A stretch of 64,000 nucleotides of DNA from Lumbricus terrestris (GCA_949752735.1 OX457052.1:35112263-35176262); one strand, 5' to 3'. Numbered from the stretch's first letter, positions 11,651 to 23,301 are shown. The notes: generated from the letters alone by a model not told the origin. Made by a program: numbers and translations.

Positions 11651-11747
11651 GCTCTTAAGTGCTGTAATATGCCGAGCAAATTTCTGATCAGGGTAACGGC
11701 CTCTGTTGTCATAGACCTTGGTCAAATCGGATCCATCCATCCATCTC
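11651..11747 (+). mobile_element. 95-bp mobile repeat (SINE95), copy 1
   Basis: Begins GCTCTTAAGTGCTGTAATA and ends in a (CATC)n tail. Other copies are at 20843-20935, 39381-39476 (-) and 56236-56331. The 20.8-kb copy interrupts a LINE fragment, showing that it is an independent mobile unit. Confidence 0.7.
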
Positions 11748-11814
11748 ATTTCATCTTATCTTATTTAGAAGCGCTTTCAACTGCGGTCATTTATTTGTAA
11801 AAAGACGCTCCTTC

Positions 11815-11881
11815 GACACCTTTAAATCTAAACAAGTCGTGCTTTAAGTCTATATTTGCATGGAAAGGATTAAGTTCAACG
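11815..11881 (+). promoter_or_regulatory. PSE-like box, module 4 (weak TATA)
   Basis: Exact inverted box GACACCTTT at 11815-11823, followed by AAA. Twenty nt further is only TTAA (11844); a TATA lies at 11851, gap 27. An octamer-like ATTTGCAT sits at 11854-11861. The region downstream is broken by the TTAA MITE at 11962. Confidence 0.35.
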
Positions 11882-11961
11882 TCGATACATGGAAAAAAGG
11901 GAGGGCAGAGGGATAAAATACAGTTACTGCACTGCAACAGTTGTGAAACGCAGAACTCTCA

Positions 11962-12597
11962 TTAACCCTTTGGAGGTGAGGTGACGATTTGTAACGCCAG
12001 AGGTGAGGTGGGGTTTGACAAACCCCAATACATATTTTTATTTTCAAGCCACGATATCAAATGGAAAATACTAAGTTGAGCTAAACTATTCTTCTATGAT
12101 CAATAATCAACTAAACAGACGATTACCACGAACAAATATCTGCTTTCAACCCTTAGTAGATGGCCAGAAGGTGAACCCATCCAATGTGTACTTAACCCAT
12201 GCAAGTTTGGGTCCTCATGTGCAACATAATCAAATGCACGAATAACCATAATATATATTTTTAATACAACATAAAATGTTTTAGCCATCATTGTCGTCAG
12301 CCTTCTCAATGCCAACACAGAATTGACGTGTTCAAGGCACACTCGCATGCCAAATCATGGCTCATAAAATCAACATGTATAATTGTTTGTATACGAAAAA
12401 TGCAATTTCCTTTAAATATGCAACAAAATAAAAAAAACTGTTCGTTCAAACTGCCTGAAATTGTGGTAAAGTTTCCGTATTTCATATTCACAAAGGTAGA
12501 AAAAAATAATTAGAACTGGCTCCATGTTTTCTGCAAAAAATTTAAAGTAGAATGCCTCTGGGGTGTGTTACACCCCACCTCACCTCCAACGGGTTAA
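11962..12597. mobile_element. piggyBac-type MITE, family 2
   Basis: TTAA duplicated at 11962-11965 and 12594-12597. Ends are inverted: CCCTTTGGAGGTGAGGTG at the left and CACCTCACCTCCAACGGG at the right (16 of 18 matching). The 628-bp interior has no transposase frame. Its ends differ from family 1, so it is a separate family using the same target. Confidence 0.8.
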
Positions 12598-12960
12598 TTG
12601 CATCATTCAAATTGGTTATTGGACATAGACTGACTCTCTGCTTTACAGTCTCATCTTCCGGGTGTTGTTCTGGATACAGACTGGTTTCTGAGTAAAATAA
12701 TAATAATATGTCGATGCACTGGGCTTCAGACGTTGGCTACTAATTAACGTTGGTTACATCTGACTGATTATCTGCAATTTGTTTGAATGTTTGCTTATCT
12801 GTAGGCTATGTATGCCTTCCTCTCTATTCGTTTGTATGCTTACCCGTTCGTATGTCATCCTATTCGTACATTCATCTGTTTGTTCGTGCATGTGCGTTTT
12901 ATCAGAGGCGTTTTCCAATCGGCCAATCGTCTAATGTCTTGCAAATCAAGTGAATATGGA
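12598..12960. other. stretch without recognised gene
   Basis: Continuation of the region interrupted by the MITE. No frames or repeats worth naming. Confidence 0.4.
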
Positions 12961-12961
12961 T

Positions 12962-13212
12962 CTAGAGAGGAGAGAGAGAGAAAGAAGGAAAGAAAGAGAG
13001 AGAGATAATTAAAGAGAGAGAGAGAGAGATGAGAGGGAGGGAGGGAGAGAAAGCGAGAAATAGACAGAGGCAGAGAAAGAGACATACACGCATACATACA
13101 GACAGATACACAGAAAGAGACGAACAAACAGGGACATATAGACAGACAGACTTGACAGAAAGTGACAGAGACTCCGTGACATACAATCAGACAGACAGAC
13201 AGACAGACAGAC

Positions 13213-13249
<37 letters not shown>

Positions 13250-13515
13250 TACATACATACATACATACATACATACATACATACATACATACATACATAC
13301 ATACATACATACATACATACATACATACATACATACATACATACATACATACATACATACATACATACATACATACATACATACATACATACATACATAC
13401 ATACATACATACATACATACATACGTGCATGCACGCATGCATACGAATATACATACATACACACATACATACATACATACATACATACATACAGACAGAC
13501 AGACAGACAGACAGA
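12962..13515. repeat. compound microsatellite: (GA)n, (GACA)n, (CATA)n
   Basis: GA-rich to about 13080, then (GACA)n at 13185-13245, about 180 bp of (CATA)n at 13246-13424, a short break, and again (CATA)n and (GACA)n to 13515. Long frames here are artefacts. Confidence 0.95.
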
Positions 13516-13968
13516 GAAGCAGAGAAAAGGAGAAGTTAATTTCAATTACTGTCGATGTCCTCGATGACGTAGATAAGAGTTGCAGCCGGTGATTAGAAAT
13601 CGTCTGATGGATGAACTGATCTTACTTCCGGTTTATCCAGGATTTCATAGATGCAGTCTTGACTCAGATCGAAGCTAAGCAGTCTGAGTGAAATCCGAAC
13701 CAAACGCAATCTGATTCAGATCATAGCCGATCAAATCTGAATTGATTAGATAGAATCTAATCTCACTCTAGATTAGTATAATCATCGCTTCGCTTTGCAC
13801 TGAGAAATCAAGTGAACATTATAAATGGATTGTGAATATTTTTCACATTTTTATTAAAACATAAAAACAAGAATAGTGCGAGAAACAGTGACTCTTATGA
13901 ATTTTGTGTAAACATTCTTTTATTTGCATGAAAAGATAAAAAAGAAATAAAAAGGACTGAATTAATTA

Positions 13969-14354
13969 TTGAATGAATGAATGAATGAATGAACGAACGA
14001 ACGAACGAATGAATGAATGAACGTATGAACGAATGAACAAATGTACGAATGAATGAGTGAATGAACGAGCGAATGAACGAATGAATAAATGAATGAACGA
14101 ATGAATGAACGAATGAATGAATGAACGAATGAACAAATGAATGAGTTAATAAACGAGCGAATGAACGAATGAACTAACGAATGAACGAACGAATGAATCA
14201 ATGAACGAATGAACGAACGAATGAACGAACGAACGAATGAATGAACGAATGAATGAACGAATGAATGAACGAATGAATGAACAAATGAATGAACAAATGA
14301 ATTAATGAATGAATGAACGAATTGACGAATGAATAAATAGATGAATGGATGAAT
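13969..14354. repeat. (GAAT/GAAC)n microsatellite
   Basis: About 385 bp of imperfect 4-bp units. It resembles the (AATG)n tails seen behind LINE 3' ends at 22.8-23.1 and 45.7 kb and may have grown from such a tail, though no hairpin is visible next to it. Confidence 0.9.
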
Positions 14355-14680
14355 CAATAAATTATTGGTTCTTTTACGATACATTTTGACTGCAGCTACA
14401 AGATAGTGATTACCGGTACCGAAATTTTTTTTCATGAAAGTCATGCCTTTTACATGAAATTTGCAATTACGTACAGATTTTAGAGTGCTGGACACGAATA
14501 TGACAATGAAATCAAAGAATTGGCTCCAGTTTCTCTGAAATCATCAAGAGTTTCTATAAATAGAACTATGCGTACATATAACATTTTTAAAGCCCTACCA
14601 GTAAATTTTCTCTTCTACTCCCACTGTGTCTTGTATAACTGCTCCGGATTATGTCTGGCGAGCATGCAAGTAGGCCTCTG

Positions 14681-14875
14681 TACGAGCATTTGCTATACCA
14701 CCTCTTCAATATACTAGTCCGAAGCGCTCCCGACTACAGCGCGGACACTGAAGCGCATGAGCAATTACGAGTGAAGGACTTGCTCAGGGTCCCTACGCGG
14801 TGGCTTGAGGCGGACTCAAACCCAAATTCTTCGAGCTCCAAGGCAGCGAACATACCCCACACTGCGTCCCACATA
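14681..14875 (-). mobile_element. tRNA-derived SINE-1, old copy
   Basis: Diverged copy of the family best seen at 51.6 and 57.6 kb. Shared blocks include GAGTGAAGGACTTGCTC and GCGCTCCCGACTACAGCGCGG. The tRNA-like head is heavily mutated. Confidence 0.6.
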
Positions 14876-15447
14876 GTAAGTCTATATAGTCAGTCAACAT
14901 GGACATTTCATGATATCGTTTTTCCACGACTGCAATATTATGTCTTCTTGAAAACGTTCACCGTCCTCATAACTATAGCCAATATCGATGCCGCAGTTTT
15001 CGGGGTACAATCCATGTGGGAACGGGGAAGTGGATCTTTAAATCTGTGATACATAGAATCGTAGACAGCATATCCTCAACCAAATCCTTCAAGTTTCTGC
15101 CCTTCACATTTCAGAGGAAGTTAGTTAACACCAGATGAAATGCGTTCCAAGCGTGTTTCTTGTCACTATGAAGCAGGTTGTTGAACATAATCATCTCTGA
15201 ATAGCTGACTGATCTGAAGGCCAACAGAAATTCCCTCTTTAATTTTTGCTTTGCCTGGAATTTGACAACCAAGTAGGCGTATTATGCCTGAAAGCTTATC
15301 CAGTCCGTTACATGAATTTTATGACGCTCTCCAGCGATGATAACAGGACTTTTCTTGGTTTCAGCTAATTGCTAGCGTTGCACATTATAGCCTATACTAA
15401 GTCTTCTCTCCGACACTCAGAAATTTAATCTCAGGCCAGTTTCTCCT
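14876..15447. other. stretch without recognised gene
   Basis: Unique-looking sequence between the SINE and E100 copy C; only short frames. Confidence 0.4.
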
Positions 15448-15531
15448 CAACGCCCTTGCTCGGTAGGTAGTTTCAGTGTAAGGTCAGTATCGCGACTGGC
15501 ACTAGCAGAGTGCAGCCAGTGGTGGAGTTTA
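15448..15531 (-). ncRNA. E100 element, copy C
   Basis: Part of a recurrent element of about 100 bp (transcript-sense blocks CTCCACCACTGG, CTGCTAGTGCCAGTC, AAGGGCG). It lies 58 bp downstream of the TATA of module 5 in its predicted direction. The hairpin CACTGG/CTAGTG is retained with one G-U pair. It could be an RNA gene body or an ancient repeat. Confidence 0.4.
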
Positions 15532-15561
15532 TTTCATGTTGAGCAAGACAGTAATCACATT

Positions 15562-15624
15562 CAAAATCGTGCACGATCTACGAAGTATTATAAGGTCAGA
15601 TAACAACGTTTTAAAGGTGTTAAC
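15562..15624 (-). promoter_or_regulatory. PSE-like box + TATA, module 5
   Basis: Box AAAGGTGTT at 15613-15621, TATA at 15589-15592, gap 20 nt. Predicted start near 15562, followed by E100 copy C. Confidence 0.55.
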
Positions 15625-16285
15625 TTCATCATCCCTCTGTGTTACAGTAGTTTTGAATAGCATATTTGGCTTAAATGCAGTTTTTATGACCGCATTTATC
15701 GGTCCATGTATGTACATGTATGTATGTGCACTTATTAGAGCGCCATTCCAAATTTATGTGTGTGTGTGTGCACTTATTATATTAGGGGCGCAATAATAAG
15801 TGCACATACATTATAATTGTTTTTTGGTGGTCATCTAGCGGTGATATTGATCAGTATTCTAAACAAATCATTAGCTGAAATCTCACGGCGTGCTGTGCGT
15901 CAGTTTGAAACTTACCCTAACCGGAAGTCGACTCAAGAAGCGCTTCCGGGTGTGCCCCCAGGATGCCCTAAGCGAATCATTCTGTGATATTATAAATTAC
16001 AGAAGAACGAGGTCATCTGTCGTACATATCGATGAATCGTTGCCTAGGGAACCATATCTCATCTGTTCAAGGACAAGAAAGATGTTCCTGAGAACTATTT
16101 TTTTTCCCGAAACATGAGATATATGCGAATGAGTAAAAGCAAGATTAGGTGGAAATTGTTGCGTGGAATTCCCCACTGTCCCCAGAGATGGATTTTCTGC
16201 TGGCCATCTAGCGGTGTTATTCCGATTGAACAGCCGCAATATAATTGGATATGTTTGGCATCGTTTTTTCATAATTATCACCTAC
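15589..16285 (-). repeat. duplicated non-coding cassette, copy 1
   Basis: Starts with promoter module 5. Its blocks recur in the same order at 19.27-20.54, 24.93-25.48 and 26.2-26.5 kb: TTTGAATAGCATATTTGGCT, a hairpin CCGGAAGTCG...CGCTTCCGG at 15919-15948, GAACCATATCTCATCTG, AAGATGTTCCTG, GTGGAATTCCCC, and GCTGGCCATCTAGCGG. No frame is conserved between copies, so it is not a protein-coding duplication. Confidence 0.7.
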
Positions 16286-16698
16286 TAGCTGCAGGGGTCC
16301 CCGGTGTTGCCCGGGAAATTTAGGATTCGAACGGTCTCGGCCAATCCCCTACTTCCCCACCTTCACATCACCCCATCCCCACTCCTACTCCACACCACTA
16401 CTTATTTTCCGCTTCCCACTCACCCACCGAACCTTAACCGCCGGCCCACCTTGCACCCACCTCTCTGGGGTATTCGGAATTGTCCGGTCAATGTCACCCC
16501 CAACCCCAGCACACTCCGACCTCCACTGGGAGCGAGCTCCTATAGGGTTTATAACCGGCACGACACCAGTGAAATTTCGATTTACTGGTAAATTCTTTTT
16601 ACCCCCATCAACACCCGGCCCCACCCGGTCCCTGCATGCGAGACACAGAGTGTCGATAACTGAAAATACAACTACTACCGGTACCAATACTAGGCCTA

Positions 16699-17152
<454 letters not shown>

Positions 17153-17239
17153 TGTCGTTAAACTATGGACCCACGGATAAAAGTCTGCCTACTACTGTTG
17201 GTTGTGCGATTATAATAGTAATTAAACAATCCTCTCGTC

Positions 17240-17302
17240 AATGACACCTTTAAAACGCAGTCAACTGTTGCTATAGATGGCACGAGACACGAACCCTTAA
17301 TA
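17240..17302 (+). promoter_or_regulatory. PSE-like box + TATA, module 6
   Basis: Inverted box GACACCTTT at 17243-17251, TATA at 17272-17275, gap 20 nt. Predicted rightward start near 17302. Copy of module 7 through the inverted repeat. Confidence 0.5.
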
Positions 17303-17398
17303 AGTCGTTTCTTTAAGGAGTAGCTGCAGCAGCTACTGCTACTGCTACTGCTACTGCTACTGCTACTGCTACTGCTACTGCTACTGCTACTGCTACTG

Positions 17399-17451
<53 letters not shown>

Positions 17452-17670
17452 GGGGGCGAGGTGACCCCGGTGGCACTCTGTCCAGCTGCAGCGTTTCAGA
17501 TGAATAGCTGTGAAACTATGGTGACGGAATGGAAATAGCGAAAGTTTGGGTTTTTGCCCCCACTTTGGCACTCATGGTGGGACAGATTCGCCAAGTCATC
17601 CAATTGGTGGTCCTGATGGCCCTTGTTTATTTTTTTACGCCAGATCAATAGCTGCGAAACTGTGGGCGTG
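17452..17670 (-). repeat. dispersed repeat R2, copy 1
   Basis: The - strand shares with 43820-44100 the blocks CAGCTATTGATCT, TTTCACAGCTATTCA.CTGAAACG.TGCAGCT and GGGGTCACCTCGCCCC. No coding frame. Function unknown. Confidence 0.55.
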
Positions 17671-17817
17671 CATTCAGGACAAACATACATACCTGCATGC
17701 ATACCCACATTCTTCTTTATAAGTAGCCTATTTCTGTCGATAGCCATTAGCCACTTATAATAGCATCGTCTTATTTAGATTCAACAATATTATTAATTGT
17801 TGATGTTCTTTTCTGTT

Positions 17818-18005
17818 CTTGAGGACGATTCTCAAGGGAAGAATGGTGGGAAAGGAACCACCAGGAAGACCACGAAAGATGATGATGGACTGGTTGACGG
17901 ATAGAGAAAAAGGATGAGGATATAAAGACATCTAGGAAAAGCACAGAATAGACAAGAATGGTGTCGTTAGAATCTTGGACCTGAATAAGGGCAGAACACT
18001 AAATA
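17818..18005 (+). pseudogene. RTE-like LINE C-terminal fragment
   Basis: Translates with in-frame stops as GKEPPGRPRKMMMDWLTD followed by RIDKNGVVRILDL, the GRPR...W and A-DR--W region of RTE-type proteins. A homologous piece lies at 20690-21010, and the two align across the SINE95 insertion site. Confidence 0.6.
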
Positions 18006-18351
18006 TGAAGAAGAATTTCTGTTCAACACATTCATGGACAAGTAACTTTTAGTGGTAGTGTGTTATCCGAGTAATTTCCTATGACTTTTTTTGTCATCAT
18101 AGCAATCATATGTATTGTTTTGTATTATACACGTATATGAAGCGATTCTTGTATGATGAACCGTTCAGACTAGAGCTCTGTGTGCAAGGCCCCACGAGAA
18201 GTGGCAGGTTTTGAGAAGAGACAAGGCAGAAGAGAGTCTGCCAAACAGAACAGAATGAGAAAGCGCATTCCGAAGAGTCAAATGACTGAGTCATGGCAGT
18301 TCAAGGTGATATCGACTACAGCTGCTGCAGCTACTCCTTAAAGAAACGACT

Positions 18352-18414
18352 TATTAAGGGTTCGTGTCTCGTGCCATCTATAGCAACAGTTGACTGCGTT
18401 TTAAAGGTGTCATT
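18352..18414 (-). promoter_or_regulatory. PSE-like box + TATA, module 7
   Basis: Exact box AAAGGTGTC at 18403-18411, TATA at 18379-18382, gap 20 nt. Predicted leftward start near 18352, converging on module 6 across the inverted-repeat spacer. Confidence 0.5.
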
Positions 18415-18504
18415 GACGAGAGGATTGTTTAATTACTATTATAATCGCACAACCAACAGTAGTAGGCAGACTTTTATCCGTGGGTCCATAGTTTAACGAC
18501 AGCG

Positions 18505-19020
<516 letters not shown>

Positions 19021-19053
19021 GCAGTACCGGTAGTAGTTGTATATTCAGTTATA

Positions 19054-19140
19054 GACACTCTGTGATAATAATGATCACTGGTGTCGCCCTACGCCTTTGG
19101 CTAGGCATGGGCTGGCACTGCCTGAGCGCGAACAGTATCG
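19054..19140 (-). ncRNA. E100 element, copy H
   Basis: Contains GATCACTGGTGTCGCCCT and GGGCTGGCACTG in + orientation. The right arm of the inverted repeat ends inside its first bases. It lies about 128 bp downstream of the TATA of module 8. An ACTG/CAGT stem remains. Confidence 0.35.
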
Positions 19141-19240
19141 AGTACGATTTTCTATTTGTGAATATAATTATAGGCCTACTATTATAATTGCTATGTCTGG
19201 TTATAAAGCCACATACATCTACTGCATATTTCGCGCCAAA

Positions 19241-19304
19241 TTAAATGTACCGTCAGTCGCACTAATATATATTAGGTCATTGACAACGTTTGAAAGGTGT
19301 CTAA
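19241..19304 (-). promoter_or_regulatory. PSE-like box + TATA, module 8
   Basis: Exact box AAAGGTGTC at 19293-19301 followed by TAAA, TATATATT at 19266-19273. The 40 bp on either side align with module 5 (GACAACGTTT before the box, CATCATC after it). Confidence 0.55.
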
Positions 19305-20545
19305 ATTCATCATCACACTTCATAGTTTTGAATAGCATATTTGGCTTCAATGCAGTTTATGGCCATATTAGTCGTACCACAGCAGTTTCTGATCAGTATT
19401 CTGGACAAAATCATTAGCTCTCGCTAATCATTAGGTCTCGCCGAGTGTTATGCGCCAATTTGAAACTTACCACAACAAGAACCGGAAGTCAAGAGGCTTT
19501 TCCGATTGTGCGCCAAGGCTGCCCTAAGTGAATCATTCTTTGATATCTAATCTAATCTAATCTATCTAATTTAATCTAATCTAATCTCACAAAGAATTTG
19601 CAAAGAGCTTCTCATAGCAGATCTATTCAGAAGCGCTCTCAGCGTGACAGGCCCATGAACAGATAAATGTTTTCAAGCAGCGAAAAGATGCAGGTGAATT
19701 TCCTACAAGAATCCTGCTACGAATTTCAGAAGGAAGGTGATTCCAAATTAAAGGACCAACAACAGCAAAAGCCCGATTTTGGGTTAATGAGGTTCGTGAT
19801 CTAGGTACGGACAGGTCAAAGCGGTCAGCAGAACGGAGATGGCGTGAAGATCTTGCAGAAAGAGGCTTACACATTAAGTCGCACAGGTATTTAGGCGCTA
19901 AGCCCTGCAGGGACTTAATAACTAGGAGCAAGACCTTGTATTTGATTCGGGCAAAGATCGGAAACCAGTGAAGGTCATGAGTCATGTATGTGGATGTGCG
20001 AGAACCGTGGAAGTAGCGCGATGAGTCTAGCAGCAGAATTTAAGACAGATTGCACAGATGACAAGCGAACCTTAGGAAGCCCAACTAGTAGGGAGTTACA
20101 GTAGTCAATTCGGCGAGGAGATAAAAGCATGTACCATAGTCGCAAACACCTTGGGGGACACTGACAATTGCCATAAGTCGTCTCAAATGGTAGTAACAGG
20201 AACCGGTCAAGAGTGACAGGCGTTCAGTAAAAGTTGAAGTCTGGGAATAATTGGGCCAGTGATTGAAATTGATGTAATAAAGTTCAGAATAACGAGGTTA
20301 TCTGTCGTGCACATGGAGGAATTGTCACCCAGGGAACCATATCTCATCTGAACAAGGACGAGAAAGATGTTCCTGTGAACTATTTCTCGTTCAAAACATG
20401 ATATTAGCGAATGATCAAGGTATGATTAAATTAAAAATATTGCGTGGAATTCCCCAGAGAGGGATTTCTATTTTTAGCGGTGGCATCGCGATTGAACAGC
20501 CGCTATATAAATGAACATGCTTGACATCGGTTTTTCTTATTATCA
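19266..20545 (-). repeat. duplicated non-coding cassette, copy 2 (split by a LINE)
   Basis: Aligns with cassette 1 in two pieces, 19266-19546 and about 20273-20545. The break falls after TTGATATCT and is filled by a CR1-like LINE, so the cassette was duplicated before the LINE inserted. Confidence 0.65.
19547..20272 (-). pseudogene. CR1-like LINE 3' fragment
   Basis: The - strand frame 19985-19623 encodes DLHWFPIFARIKYKVL, LAPKYLCDL and LIWNHLPSEIRSRIL, matching the CR1-like LINE at 9.2-11 kb. Upstream, frameshifted sequence extends to about 20240. The 3' tail is (AGATT)n at 19590-19547. Confidence 0.8.
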
Positions 20546-20689
20546 CCTGCAACCAACTTCTGTCGATAACGTGTAGTGTGAGGCAACATAGGAAACTGGA
20601 GATGAATATTTCAACCTCACTCGTCGTTACACATTCTGATTTTTCTATTGCAACATTTAATAGCATCGTGTTATTTTGATTCAACAATG

Positions 20690-21010
20690 TTTTGCTGATG
20701 ATCTGTTTCGCTCTATTCGACGGCGCTCGAGAGAAGAATGGCTGGAAAGAAACCCCCAGGAACCAAGAAAAGTGATGTTGGACTGGTTGATGGATGGAGA
20801 AAAGGGACGACGATATAAAGAAATCAATGATAAAGCAGATATGCTCTTAAGTGCTGTAATACGCAGAGCAAATTTCTGTCCAGGGTAATGGTCTCTGTTG
20901 CCATAGACCCTGGTCAAATCGAATCCATCCATCCAAAACAGAATAGACTGGAATGGTGTCGTTGGAATCTTGGACCTGAATAAGGACAGAACATTAAATA
21001 ACACGTTCGT
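20690..21010 (+). pseudogene. RTE-like LINE C-terminal fragment with nested SINE95
   Basis: Same region as 17818-18005 (VMLDWLMDGEKGRRYKEI, then after the insertion NRLEWCRWNLGPE-type sequence in shifted frames). SINE95 at 20843-20935 interrupts it. Confidence 0.6.
20843..20935 (+). mobile_element. SINE95, copy 2 (nested)
   Basis: Its ends can be placed because the host LINE fragment aligns on both sides with the uninterrupted copy at 17.9 kb. The insert runs from about GCTCTTAAG to the (CCAT)n tail. Confidence 0.7.
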
Positions 21011-21022
21011 TTCGACACAGTC

Positions 21023-21089
21023 ATCCAATGCCACGGTTTAATTTACAAATATAAATAGCACAAGTGGCACATGTTCCAAAGGTGTCTAA
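21023..21089 (-). promoter_or_regulatory. PSE-like box + TATA, module 9
   Basis: Exact box AAAGGTGTC at 21078-21086 followed by TAAC, TATAAAT at 21050-21056, gap 24 nt. Confidence 0.4.
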
Positions 21090-21515
21090 CAAGTTTCATT
21101 GTTAAAACGAATTCGTATGGCTTACCGAACGCTAACACTGAGATAGATTATCATCGTCATCATCATCTTCATCGTCATCGTCATCGTCATCGCCATCGTC
21201 GTGGTAATCGTCATCACGATCTATGCGCTGAAAGCTCGCAGGTGTCCAATGCGCACTACATCACTAGTTTCCACAGTCCCCGACCCTGTGCAGATTATGC
21301 TCAAACAATTATACAGATCTCTTCTGCACCAGTCATCAATGTCGTAGATCAACTACCTGTTTGGTCTTTCTCTTCTTCCCACTCCGTCCATAATAATTCC
21401 CAGCACCAGACTTTGATTTCCCTGTTGTCATCTATTCTACATAATTATAATTATTATTGCATGCATGACCATCTCCTTACTTTGCTGTCTGCAACTTTCG
21501 TTGTCCAATTCAGAA

Positions 21516-21648
21516 AAAACAGGATGATCCATAGCCAGTTAAGAAATCTTCCGAAAACTTACAAAAATTATTTAAGTATTTTACCTTATATCAGTTTGGT
21601 AAGTGTTGTGAAGGTGTCGTAACTGGCTATTATGCATCATCCTGTTTT
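21516..21648. repeat. short inverted repeat enclosing module 10
   Basis: Left arm 21516-21541 (AAAACAGGATGAT..ATAGCCAGTTA) and right arm 21620-21648 are inverted copies with a 3-bp indel. The 78-bp loop holds the TATA and box of module 10. The predicted leftward RNA would carry the left arm and reach a TTTTTT run at about 21513-21518. Confidence 0.7.
21560..21621 (-). promoter_or_regulatory. PSE-like box + TATA, module 10
   Basis: Box GAAGGTGTC at 21610-21618, TATA at 21587-21590, gap 19 nt. The predicted RNA (start near 21560, T-run near 21515) would be only about 45 nt. Confidence 0.45.
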
Positions 21649-21689
21649 CAAAAGTGCTTTCTCTTTAGCGACTTTGCGCCATAGTGACT

Positions 21690-22160
21690 ATCATAGTGAC
21701 TATAGCTCGGGTTGTGTTGCGTGTCCCACTACGATCAAGTTCCTCAGTTTTACTTCATCAGCTGCATTGGCTTCCTGTCGAGTTTAGGATTAAATTTAAA
21801 TTGGCCTGTTTAACCTACAAATCCCTCTCTACCGGAACACCTCCCTACCTTCAGTCACTGCTTACTCCTTATATTCCTCCTCGTTGCCTGCGCTCATCAA
21901 ACATAGGTCTTTTAGTTGAACCTCGATGCAGAACTGTTATGGGCTCGCGTGCATTCCATGCCTCTGCTCCCAAAGAATGGAATCTACTTCCACTCTCTCT
22001 TCGTTGCTCAAATTCACTCCCTATCTTCAAAAAACGGCTCAAAACTCACTATTTCTCTTTGGCTTTCAAGCACATGGACCTTTAACTGCATCTTCCTCTG
22101 GCGGCTAACTATCCGCGCCTCAGATTCACACTTTGGTTTGACCTTGCGCGCGTAATAAAT
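21690..22160 (+). pseudogene. non-LTR LINE reverse transcriptase C-terminus
   Basis: The frame 21684-22085 gives LHQLHWLPVEFRIKFKL, CLTYKSLSTGTPPYL and APKEWNLLPLSLR, the C-terminal block of CR1/L2-like proteins. The lineage differs from the 9-kb LINE. An (ATA)n tail at 22162-22231 marks its 3' end. Confidence 0.75.
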
Positions 22161-22161
22161 T

Positions 22162-22164
22162 TAT

Positions 22165-22230
<66 letters not shown>

Positions 22231-22231
22231 T
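22162..22231 (+). repeat. (ATA)n microsatellite at a LINE 3' end
   Basis: About 70 bp of ATA units directly behind the LINE remnant. Confidence 0.95.
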
Positions 22232-22564
22232 CATCGCACTCTTTCATCATATAGCTAGGCTTGAAGATGGATTGAAAATGGCACCGCAAAAATAAAACTG
22301 AAACAAAGTATTAAACACAACTATTATAAATACGATAATATAAATATTATCAATTGAAAGAATCAGCACGTCGGTTAAATATGGACACATTGAGAACATT
22401 TTCTATTGATACTATAATAGGCTAAGAGAGTCAAATTCGATTGCTAGCGATATTGTCTTGATTGTGGTATTTCGTTATCAGATTTAAATTCATTTATTTC
22501 AAGGTACTACTTATCTTCAATTACCAATAGGCTGCCTCTCCGCATATTAAATGGCGGATATTCT

Positions 22565-22626
22565 TCGACACCTTTAAAATGTGATTAACTATTGTTATAT
22601 AATTTTAAAGACAGCGAACGGAAATT
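22565..22626 (+). promoter_or_regulatory. PSE-like box + TATA, module 11
   Basis: Inverted exact box GACACCTTT at 22567-22575, TATA at 22596-22599, gap 20 nt. Predicted rightward start near 22626. Confidence 0.5.
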
Positions 22627-22825
22627 GAATATGTCCATATTAGTAATAATAGTTTGAGTCTCGTGGCGATGTATCGATCCTGAAGAAGGAGAAAAAATGA
22701 TCTTAAACGAACACACACCATGATTCTATGCATGCTGGACAGATAGGTCGACGAAGGGCAAAGGACACCCCCAAGGACAATCCTAAATTCGCACCAACTC
22801 CTTAGACCTACTTCTAGACCGTAAT

Positions 22826-23096
22826 TTCATTCATTCATTCATTCATTCATTCATTCATTCATTCATTCATTCGTTCATTCATTCATTCATTCATTCGCTC
22901 ATTCATTCATTCATTCATTCATTCATTCATTCATTCATTCATTCATTCATTCATTCATTCATTCATTCATTCATTCATTCATTCATTCATTCATGCATTC
23001 ATTCATTCATTCATTCATTCATTCATTCATTCATTCATTCATTCATTCATTCATTCATTCATGCATTCATTCATTCATTCATTCATTCATTCATTG
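22826..23096. repeat. (ATTC)n microsatellite
   Basis: About 270 bp. On the - strand it directly follows a LINE/SINE-type 3' hairpin (23101-23145), so it probably grew from an (AATG)n tail. Confidence 0.95.
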
Positions 23097-23165
23097 GATG
23101 CATTTAAACAGCGCCTCTTCAAGGGGATGCTCAGAGGCGCTTCACTCTTCTGCTATATTTTCCGG
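23097..23165 (-). mobile_element. LINE 3' hairpin remnant
   Basis: On the - strand, AAGCGCCTCTGAGCA pairs with AGAGGCGCTG, the stem seen at the 3' ends of the CR1-like LINEs and SINE-1. The body of the element is gone. Confidence 0.5.
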
Positions 23166-23238
23166 AGATCTTTCTTTAATTACTTTGTTAATCTCTGAGC
23201 TTTTTTTATTGCAATAGACTAGATGAACCGATAGGAAA

Positions 23239-23301
23239 TTGCGCTATTGTATACATACATATATATATATCAGTGCTTATCTCCGTTTTACAGGTGTCTT
23301 A
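23239..23301 (-). promoter_or_regulatory. PSE-like box + TATA, module 12
   Basis: Box ACAGGTGTC at 23290-23298. An (AT)5 run at 23261-23270 gives TATA with gap 20. Because (AT)n is common, the TATA here is weak support. Confidence 0.4.

Noticed and set aside
13648..13690. 5S rRNA fragment (GAAGCTAAGCAG)
   Set aside because: Only 12 bases agree with the 5S internal promoter region; the flanks do not match.
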